Assembly: GCA_035513275.1 (NCBI GenBank)
Contig: DATKCJ010000170.1
Location: 1 to 5,083, forward strand
Source of the DNA: DATKCJ01 sp035513275
GTDB taxonomy: Bacteria > Verrucomicrobiota > Verrucomicrobiia > Opitutales > Opitutaceae
DNA: 5,083 bases
Reading direction: 5' to 3'
The position numbers and the translations under genes were made by a program. The notes beneath the pieces were generated by a model that was not told the DNA's origin, ran no database searches, and was given only the letters and a program-made list of their open reading frames with translations. Each line of letters opens with the position of its first letter. Within the stretch, counting starts at the first letter, position 1. This document shows, piece after piece, positions 1-4,331 of this stretch.

Positions 1-7
1 GTTCTTG

Positions 8-33
8 GTAGCCCGGGCTCTCCGAGCACGGGT
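8..33 (+). repeat. GTAG-hairpin REP-like repeat, copy A
   Basis: A 26-nt element made of the tetranucleotide GTAG followed at once by an imperfect hairpin. CCCG pairs with CGGG, then comes a G/A mismatch, then GCTC pairs with GAGC around a TCC loop. The copy at 108-133 matches it at 25 of 26 positions, and the minus-strand copy at 3555-3580 at 23 of 26. It lies in the gene-free DNA downstream of lpxB. The GTAG-plus-hairpin layout is that of REP elements served by RAYT transposases. No such transposase is in the window, so the family assignment is inferred. Confidence 0.75.
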
Positions 34-61
34 CCGACTTCTTCCATCGCTCGTCCAAGTC

Positions 62-87
62 ACCCCTGCCCGGAGGTCGCGGGCTAC
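62..87 (-). repeat. GTAG-hairpin REP-like repeat, degenerate copy M
   Basis: Minus-strand copy of the same 26-nt family, lying between plus-strand copies A and B so that the three alternate in orientation. It matches the 3555-3580 copy at 22 of 26 positions. One inner stem pair is changed from T-A to C-G relative to the other copies, a compensatory change, and the TCC loop is kept. The outer stem is weaker, with CCC pairing GGG followed by two mismatched positions, so this looks like an older, decaying copy. Confidence 0.65.
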
Positions 88-107
88 CTTCCGAAGGCAA
101 CTTGCAA

Positions 108-133
108 GTAGCCCGGGCTCTCGGAGCACGGGT
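108..133 (+). repeat. GTAG-hairpin REP-like repeat, copy B
   Basis: Second plus-strand copy, exactly 100 bp after copy A and differing from it at a single loop base (TCG in place of TCC). Its 3' edge is 54 bp from the lpxB stop codon. In the lpxB transcript it would fold as the complementary hairpin. No run of U follows, so I do not call it a terminator, although it could protect the mRNA 3' end. Confidence 0.75.
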
Positions 134-187
134 TCTTTTCATCGATCCGGACGGCGGCTCAGCGGTCCCGCCCGACCCCTCGCGCAT

Positions 188-1342
188 TCACCCCAGATGC
201 CCCGCCAGCCAGTTGCCGATCGTCACCGTCGGTGGGTGCGCGAGCAGTTCGCGCAATTGCGCGGCATGCTGCGCGGCTTTCATCGCCCGCTCGGGATTCT
301 TCACAGCGTCGGCCAATTGCGCCGCGAGCGCAGCAGGCTTCGCATCGCCTTGAATGAACTCCGGATACATCGGCTCCTTCAGCAGAAGGTTTGCAATTCC
401 CAGATTCTCGACTCGCACCAGCAGCCGGCCGATGAAGTAGGTCAGCAGGTCGGTCTTGTAGGTCACCGCGCCGGGTATGCCCGCGAGCGCACAGTGCATC
501 GACATCGTGCCCGTCGACGTTAACACGGCACTCCCAGCGACGGTCGCGCTTCCGCCCTCGACGAGTCGCACATTCGGCGGCGGATTCGCCGCTTCGAGCA
601 CGCCGCGAATCTCGTCGCTCGGATAGAGCACCGTCGCATCGCGCCCGGTTTCGGCGAGTCGATACGCCTCGAGAAGAATCGGGAAAATCCGTGACACAGC
701 GCCGCGGCGGCTGCCGGGCAGCAGCAGCACCGGACCCGCCGCATCGTAGCGCACGGGCGCATGATAGTCCTCCGAGACAAACGGGTGCCCGACGAATTCC
801 ACCGGCAGCGATGTGTCGGCGTAAACACCGGGCTCGAACGGAAAGATCGCCGCGAGCCCGTCGAGATGCTTCGCCATCGCGAAGCGGCGTCCGCGTCGCG
901 ACGCCCAGATCTGCGGGCTGATGTAGTAAAGCGCCTTCACCGATCCACCGCCCTTGGCCGACGTGCCTGCCGCAAACATCGTCTCGGCGATTCGGAGGTT
1001 GAGGCCTGACGAGTCGACGAAGCATACCGCGCGCGGCTTGTGCTCGGCCGCCCATTTCGCGGCGGCTGCGATGATGCCGCGGTAATAAGACAGCTTGCTG
1101 AACACCGCAAAGCCGATTGTCGAAGTGCCCGTCATGTCGTGGAGCAGCTGCGCTCCGGCCGCCTGCAACGCAGGTCCGCCAAGCGCACACGCGCGCGTGC
1201 CCGGCCGAAGCGTTGTGAGTTCGCGCACCGCGCGTGCGGCATGCTGATCGCCCGAGTGCTCGCCAGCGATCACGAGCAGATCGACGCGCCCCGCCTCCGG
1301 CGGCGGAAGGGAGAACGGCAGGCTCTTTGGCTCGGTCGGCAT
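188..1342 (-). CDS. lpxB: Lipid-A-disaccharide synthase LpxB
   Basis: A 384-residue glycosyltransferase of family GT19, close to the usual 380-390. It joins UDP-2,3-diacylglucosamine to lipid X to make the tetraacyl disaccharide of lipid A at the cytoplasmic face of the inner membrane. Visible family motifs are GEHSGD at residues 27-32 (GExSGD), VCFVDSSGLNLRIA at 106-119 with the conserved Asp, YYISPQIWASRRGR at 139-152, FPFE at 167-170, VEFVGHP at 181-187, LLPGSRRGAV at 207-216 with the GSR arginine, STGTMSMHCALAGIP at 276-290, and IANLLL at 316-321. Oddly, His283 stands where many LpxB proteins have Glu (TLE in the SGTxTLE motif). The ATG at 1342 is the only plausible start before GEHSGD, but no Shine-Dalgarno precedes it and repeat DNA begins about one base upstream. 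It lies 276 bp downstream of a co-directional oxidoreductase. Identification is secure; the start is likely. Confidence 0.96.
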   Translation of the reverse strand: MPTEPKSLPFSLPPPEAGRVDLLVIAGEHSGDQHAARAVRELTTLRPGTRACALGGPALQAAGAQLLHDMTGTSTIGFAVFSKLSYYRGIIAAAAKWAAEHKPRAVCFVDSSGLNLRIAETMFAAGTSAKGGGSVKALYYISPQIWASRRGRRFAMAKHLDGLAAIFPFEPGVYADTSLPVEFVGHPFVSEDYHAPVRYDAAGPVLLLPGSRRGAVSRIFPILLEAYRLAETGRDATVLYPSDEIRGVLEAANPPPNVRLVEGGSATVAGSAVLTSTGTMSMHCALAGIPGAVTYKTDLLTYFIGRLLVRVENLGIANLLLKEPMYPEFIQGDAKPAALAAQLADAVKNPERAMKAAQHAAQLRELLAHPPTVTIGNWLAGHLG

Positions 1343-1343
1343 T

Positions 1344-1590
1344 GGTTAACCACAGAGACACAGAGACACAGAGGACGGAGGAAGAGTTGGGCACAGATGA
1401 ACACAGATGCTCACAGATGGGATCTTGAATCCTCCTGAGTCGGAATTTGTCACAGAGAACACAGAGACATGCATGAGTTCACGGAGCCAGAAGAGACTCT
1501 CTGTGACCTCGGTTTGGTCCTCTGTGCCCTCTGTGACTCCTCCGTTACTTCCGAGCATTCGCGTGCATTGGTGTTCATCCGTGGTTTTCC
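1344..1590. repeat. Composite CACAGAG/CACAGATG intergenic repeat island
   Basis: This fills nearly all of the gap between the oxidoreductase and lpxB. It opens with GGTTAACC at 1344-1351, then CACAGAG three times at 8-nt spacing (from 1351), then CACAGATG three times at 10-nt spacing (1392-1419). More CACAGAG words follow from 1451. The complementary forms come next: CTCTGTG words at 1499-1536 and GTGTTCATC at 1571-1579. Exact inverted pairs are 1367-1376 with 1517-1526 (10 bp), 1396-1404 with 1571-1579 (9 bp) and 1450-1458 with 1498-1506 (9 bp). The pairs are not cleanly nested, so this looks like several elements dropped into one another rather than one hairpin. A small palindrome, GTGGTTTTCCAC, closes it at 1581-1592. 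Translations across it are low-complexity, and I see no gene. Confidence 0.8.
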
Positions 1591-1621
1591 ACTCTCAGTT
1601 TCACTTTCACTCTCACTCTCA
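1591..1621. repeat. Hexanucleotide microsatellite at the oxidoreductase stop codon
   Basis: On the minus strand this is about five units of TGARAG-like hexamers (TGAGAG, TGAGAG, TGAAAG, TGAAAC, TGAGAG). The first TGA, at 1621-1619, is the stop codon of the oxidoreductase gene. Because the unit is six bases, every unit supplies another TGA in the same frame, giving five in-frame stops. Change in copy number would therefore never extend the protein. The array abuts the repeat island on its left. Confidence 0.8.
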
Positions 1622-2602
1622 CTTTCCACTCTTCCTGATCTGCTCCGTGATCGCGATCGCCACCTCGAGTGCGGACTTGCCGAGTGAGGCGCCTACTTTC
1701 GGCTGCTGTAGACGCGCGACGCTGTCGACGAAATGCGCCAGCTCGATCGCGAGCGGTTCGCCCTTCTCGATGGGGATCTCGTTCACCGGGATCGAACTCG
1801 CATCGCCCGCTTTCGCGAGGCCGACCTTCAGTTTCAGCCCGTAGGCGATGAGGTCGCTCTTCTTCACGAGGTGACCCTTCTGGTTCATGAAGTCGAGCGA
1901 GAGGTAGGCGTTGTCCTGGAACACGCGGATCTCGCGGTTCTTCTTCAAGCTCATCCGGCTCGCGCTGAGGTTCGCCACGCAGCCGCTTTCAAACTCGATC
2001 CGCGCGTTGGCGATGTCCTCAGTCTTCGAGAGCACGCTGATGCCGACGCTGTCGATCTTGCGGATCGGCGACTTCACAAGCGCGAGCACGATCCCGATGT
2101 CGTGGATCATGAGGTCGAGCACGACGCCCACCTCCGTGCCGCGCGTCGTGTAGGGCGCGAGCCGCTCGGTGGTAATGTAGCCCGGGTGGCTGATGTGCTT
2201 CTCGAGGAAACTCATCACTGGGTTGAAATGCTCGATGTGACCCACGTGCACGAGACGGTTCGCAGCCTGCGCCGCCGCGAGAACCTGCTCGGCTTCCTCG
2301 AGCGACGCGCACAGCGGCTTCTCGATCAACAGATGGCAACCTTGCGCGAGCAGAGGCAGCGCGACCTGCGCGTGCAGGTCCGTCGGCACGACGACCGAAA
2401 CCGCATCACACGCCGCCCCGAGGGCTTCGAGCGAGTCGAACACCTTGCACCCGTGCTTGCCCGCGATCTCCGCCGCGCGCTTCGCATCGCGTTCGTAGAT
2501 GCCGACAAACTCCGCGCCCGGCAGCGACGAGTAGATCCGCGCATGGTGCTGCCCAAGCGATCCGACTCCCGCGACGCCGCACTTCACCTTTGCTGTGGCC
2601 AT
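1619..2602 (-). CDS. Gfo/Idh/MocA-family oxidoreductase, candidate UDP-GlcNAc 3-dehydrogenase (GnnA-like)
   Basis: A 327-residue cytosolic NAD(P)-dependent dehydrogenase. The N-terminal Rossmann domain (about 1-120) shows GVAGVGSLGQHHAR at 9-22 with the GxGxxG turn (Gly12, Gly14, Gly17), VVVPTDLH at 70-77, and the family hallmark EKP at 94-96. The C-terminal alpha/beta domain (about 121-327) holds GHIEHFNP at 121-128 and DLMIHDIG at 163-170, where Asp163 and His167 fit the usual catalytic DxxxH. The gene is co-directional with and upstream of lpxB. In Acidithiobacillus, GnnA of this family oxidises the 3-OH of UDP-GlcNAc, and GnnB then aminates it to give lipid A with N-linked 3-acyl chains. 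A GnnA role is thus a reasonable inference, but no aminotransferase or lpxA is visible here and the family is catalytically broad. The ATG at 2602 places the Rossmann motif correctly; I see no Shine-Dalgarno. Family assignment is secure, substrate is not. Confidence 0.93.
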   Translation of the reverse strand: MATAKVKCGVAGVGSLGQHHARIYSSLPGAEFVGIYERDAKRAAEIAGKHGCKVFDSLEALGAACDAVSVVVPTDLHAQVALPLLAQGCHLLIEKPLCASLEEAEQVLAAAQAANRLVHVGHIEHFNPVMSFLEKHISHPGYITTERLAPYTTRGTEVGVVLDLMIHDIGIVLALVKSPIRKIDSVGISVLSKTEDIANARIEFESGCVANLSASRMSLKKNREIRVFQDNAYLSLDFMNQKGHLVKKSDLIAYGLKLKVGLAKAGDASSIPVNEIPIEKGEPLAIELAHFVDSVARLQQPKVGASLGKSALEVAIAITEQIRKSGK

Positions 2603-2778
2603 TCGACCAGCGTGCCAGTGCCGCTGCGGCGGGCAATCATGGACTGGTATTCAAAGCGTGACGCTTGTAACTCCAGCACGCGGAGGTCGCGCTGTGGCAG
2701 GACCCGGGAAATCGCGATTGCTGGCACGAAAGGCAGCTCACAGAATCCGCGTGCCCGAAGTTCTCCTGCCAAAGACCG
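2603..2778. other. Divergent intergenic region between oxidoreductase and DUF2625 genes
   Basis: This 176-bp stretch must hold the start signals for two divergent genes. I see no convincing -35/-10 pair and no Shine-Dalgarno before either ATG. It contains a 13-bp palindrome (2654-2666), a 10-bp palindrome AATCGCGATT (2710-2719), and the word CGGAGGTCGCG (2681-2691). That word also occurs in the REP-like copy at 71-81, so part of this region may be decayed repeat DNA. A short minus-strand reading frame crosses it and overlaps the oxidoreductase start. It shows no domain or coding features that I recognise, and I do not call it a gene. Confidence 0.5.
2654..2666. promoter_or_regulatory. 13-bp palindrome, possible operator or repeat relic
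   Basis: AAGCGT and ACGCTT are perfect inverted 6-mers around one central base. The centre lies 58 bp upstream of the oxidoreductase ATG and about 119 bp upstream of the DUF2625 ATG. Its size and placement would suit a dimeric regulator, but no regulator gene is nearby and short GC-containing palindromes arise by chance. It could equally be part of a dispersed repeat. Confidence 0.25.
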
Positions 2779-3480
2779 ATGAAGACGCTCGCCGAACTTA
2801 CCGATACCAACGACCCGGCAATCACGTTGGTCCGCGAATGGGCAGCCGCTTCACCGCATCCTTGCGAGATTCTTGCGCCACCGGAGACGCGTGATCAGAC
2901 GCTGTTGGCATTGCAGGTGACGACACATTCTGTTCTCGGGGCCGTTGCATACGAAACTGGAGGCCTACTAGTCGACCATGGATGGCTTCGCCTCTTGGGC
3001 GCCGGGCATCCTCGGCTTGCTCGTAGTCTCCCCAGTTGGAATGAAGGACGCGCGCACGGCTTCTACCTTGTTGCAGACGATGTTGTCGGCGGTTTCTTCG
3101 CGCTGAACGGAGGCGGCCTTGGGCCGGACTTCCGAAAGGTTTTCTATTTTGCGCCCGATACCCTCCGGTGGGAATCCACAGATCTTGAGTTCTCCCAGTT
3201 TGTCATGTGGGCGATGACTGAGAAGTTGCAGGGCTACTACGAATCTTTCCGTTGGTCGTCGTGGCGCGAGGACATCAAGGCCCTGCATGGCGACCAAACC
3301 CTCTTTGTCTTTCCTCCCCTTTGGACGAAGGAGCGCGACCTTGAAGGTGGCTATCGAGAACCATTCACCGCAGCCGAATGTTGGGATATTCAAATGGACT
3401 TCGTTGCGCAAATCGATGGTCCTGCCTCAGCAACTGAACCACAGAGGCACGGAGACACAGAGAAGCAGTTCCGAGTTTGA
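2779..3480 (+). CDS. DUF2625 family protein of unknown function
   Basis: A 233-residue soluble protein with no signal peptide or membrane segment. I recognise it as DUF2625 from the start MKTLAELTDTNDPA, ALQVTTHSVLGAVAYETGG at about 44-62, the stretch DHGWLRLLGAG, the core LVADDVVGGFFALNGGGLG, and YFAPDTLRWE. No function is established for this family that I know of. The domain seems to end near residue 214 (VAQIDG). The last 19 residues include EPQRHGDTEK, the typical translation of the CACAGAG repeat, so the native stop has been displaced by repeat DNA and the present stop lies in the loop of the repeat hairpin. It is the only plus-strand gene here, divergent from the oxidoreductase and convergent with lolD. 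By hand count, third-position GC in its first 40 codons is 25/40, against 36/40 in lolD and 31/40 in the oxidoreductase, which hints at a different origin. The ATG at 2779 fits the family start; no Shine-Dalgarno is seen. Confidence 0.85.
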   Translation: MKTLAELTDTNDPAITLVREWAAASPHPCEILAPPETRDQTLLALQVTTHSVLGAVAYETGGLLVDHGWLRLLGAGHPRLARSLPSWNEGRAHGFYLVADDVVGGFFALNGGGLGPDFRKVFYFAPDTLRWESTDLEFSQFVMWAMTEKLQGYYESFRWSSWREDIKALHGDQTLFVFPPLWTKERDLEGGYREPFTAAECWDIQMDFVAQIDGPASATEPQRHGDTEKQFRV

Positions 3481-3505
3481 ACTCTGTGCCTCTGTGTCTT
3501 TGTGG
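3439..3505. repeat. Long imperfect inverted repeat of the CACAGAG family
   Basis: Two 24-nt arms, 3439-3462 (begins CCACAGAGGCAC) and 3482-3505 (ends TCTTTGTGG), are complementary at 20 of 24 positions around a 19-nt loop. All four differences are transitions that still allow G-U pairs in one of the two RNA strands. The left arm and loop code for the C-terminal tail of the DUF2625 protein, and its TGA sits in the loop. It belongs to the same family as the 1344-1590 island. It lies between two convergent genes, where a stable hairpin could end or protect both messages, but no U-run is present. Confidence 0.85.
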
Positions 3506-3529
3506 TGAGCAATCGGGATGCCCCGGAAC

Positions 3530-3553
3530 GCCCGGTGGGGGCACCGGGCCTAC
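3530..3553 (-). repeat. GTAG-hairpin REP-like repeat, perfect-stem variant
   Basis: On the minus strand GTAG is followed immediately by GCCCGGTG, a CCCC loop, and CACCGGGC, giving a perfect 8-bp GC-rich stem. It shares the GTAG-plus-hairpin plan with the 26-nt family but has a different stem, so I treat it as a related subtype. It lies only one base from copy C. There is no T-run on either strand, so it is not a typical Rho-independent terminator. Confidence 0.65.
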
Positions 3554-3554
3554 A

Positions 3555-3580
3555 ACCCGCGCTCGGAGATCGCGGGCTAC
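3555..3580 (-). repeat. GTAG-hairpin REP-like repeat, copy C
   Basis: Minus-strand copy of the 26-nt family, 23 of 26 identical to copy A more than 3.4 kb away. After GTAG, CCCGCG pairs with CGCGGG (6 bp), then A/G mismatch, TC with GA, and the same TCC loop. It has the best stem of the four copies and is probably the youngest. Confidence 0.75.
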
Positions 3581-3607
3581 CTCAAGGCAACGAGCCAACT
3601 TTGAATC

Positions 3608-3627
3608 GCCCGCAAGCGGGCTCCTAC
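3608..3627 (-). repeat. GTAGGAGCCCGC-type short palindromic repeat
   Basis: On the minus strand GTAGGA is followed by GCCCGC, TT, GCGGGC, a 14-nt perfect palindrome. Short palindromes of this form after GTAGGAG are a familiar dispersed type in several GC-rich genomes. It is the sixth GTAG-started hairpin in the window and sits 12 bp beyond the lolD stop codon. Confidence 0.6.
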
Positions 3628-3638
3628 CTTCAGAGACC

Positions 3639-4331
3639 TTAGACGCCGTTGATTGCCAGGTGATGCCTTGCGAGCTTGGCCTGGATCGCCGTTCGGGCGG
3701 CGTGGGCAGCGTTGTGGGTGACGAGGACGAGGCTGGCGCCTTGCTCGGCGCAGACTTCGAGGAGGACGTTGATGACGCCTTCGCTGGTGAACTCGTCGAG
3801 GTTGCCTGTGGGCTCGTCGGCGAGGACGACTCGCGGCTTGTTCATCAGCGCGCGTGCGACGGCGACTCGCTGACGTTCGCCACCTGAGAGATGGGCCGGC
3901 AGGTGATGCGCGCGCTCGGCGAGTCCGACGCGTGCGAGCAGGTCCGCTGCGCGCTTTCGCTCGGCGGCGCCAATCTTCCCGGCGACGCGCGCGGCCATGA
4001 GGACATTCTCGCGCGCGTTCATCTCGGGGATGAGGTAGAAAGACTGGAACACCATTCCGATGAACCGCGCGCGCAGTCGCGCGGTCTCGGCGACGTCGCG
4101 CTTCGCTATGTCGGCACCGTCCCAGAGCACCTCGCCCTTGTCGGCGCGCTCGAGTCCGGCGAGCAAATTGAGGAGCGTCGTCTTCCCGCAGCCGGACTCG
4201 CCGCGGATGCTCATGCTCGTGCCGGCGCGCACGGGGCAGTCGACTCCCTCGAGGACGGTGATCCGCGTCGTCCCGCTCGGGTAGGTCATCCAAAGCCCGC
4301 GGCCTTCGAGGATGATCTCGTTGTCACTCAC
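3639..4331 (-). CDS. lolD: LolD-type lipoprotein-release ABC transporter ATP-binding protein
   Basis: A 230-residue ABC ATPase. In the LolCDE complex LolD powers extraction of lipoproteins from the outer leaflet of the inner membrane and their handover to LolA. Visible motifs are Walker A GESGCGKTT at 44-52, Q-loop Gln96 in VFQSFYLIPE, signature LSGGERQRVAVARAL at 148-162, Walker B VVLADE at 168-173 with catalytic Glu173, D-loop NLD at 177-179, and H-loop His206 in VTHN. PEMNARENVLM after the Q-loop resembles the PEFTALENVMM stretch of LolD and its MacB relatives. The start is a GTG at 4331, inside the end of the upstream permease gene (8-nt overlap, GTGAGTGA), with GGAGG nine bases upstream. 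It is translationally coupled to the permease. ABC subfamily and pairing with an FtsX-type permease are secure. A MacB-like or other FtsX-type export role cannot be fully excluded. Confidence 0.92.
   Translation of the reverse strand: MSDNEIILEGRGLWMTYPSGTTRITVLEGVDCPVRAGTSMSIRGESGCGKTTLLNLLAGLERADKGEVLWDGADIAKRDVAETARLRARFIGMVFQSFYLIPEMNARENVLMAARVAGKIGAAERKRAADLLARVGLAERAHHLPAHLSGGERQRVAVARALMNKPRVVLADEPTGNLDEFTSEGVINVLLEVCAEQGASLVLVTHNAAHAARTAIQAKLARHHLAINGV

Noticed and set aside
150..187. Terminator just after lpxB (GGCGG and CCGCC inverted words)
   Set aside because: Only a 5-bp stem with a 10-nt loop and no U-run; too weak to call.
159..1394. A 411-codon open frame on the minus strand overlapping lpxB in another frame
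   Set aside because: It is Arg/Ala-rich, contains no family motif, and covers the clear LpxB frame; long open shadow frames are expected in GC-rich genes.
1344..1590. Possible CRISPR array
   Set aside because: The repeated words are only 7-8 nt with 1-2 nt spacing, occur in both orientations, and no cas gene is nearby.
2584..2772. Small 62-codon minus-strand frame overlapping the oxidoreductase start, or an 18-codon upstream frame from 2640
   Set aside because: No ribosome-binding site or recognisable protein features, and it runs through probable repeat DNA; it could be a leader peptide but nothing supports this.
1733..2782. A 349-codon plus-strand open frame opposite the oxidoreductase gene
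   Set aside because: Its composition is that of an antisense shadow (rich in Arg, Asp, His, Val), with no recognisable domain, while the minus strand carries an intact Rossmann enzyme.
3530..3549. Rho-independent terminator for the DUF2625 gene or lolD
   Set aside because: The stem is strong, but neither strand has a T-run after it, and the GTAG foot fits a REP-like element better.
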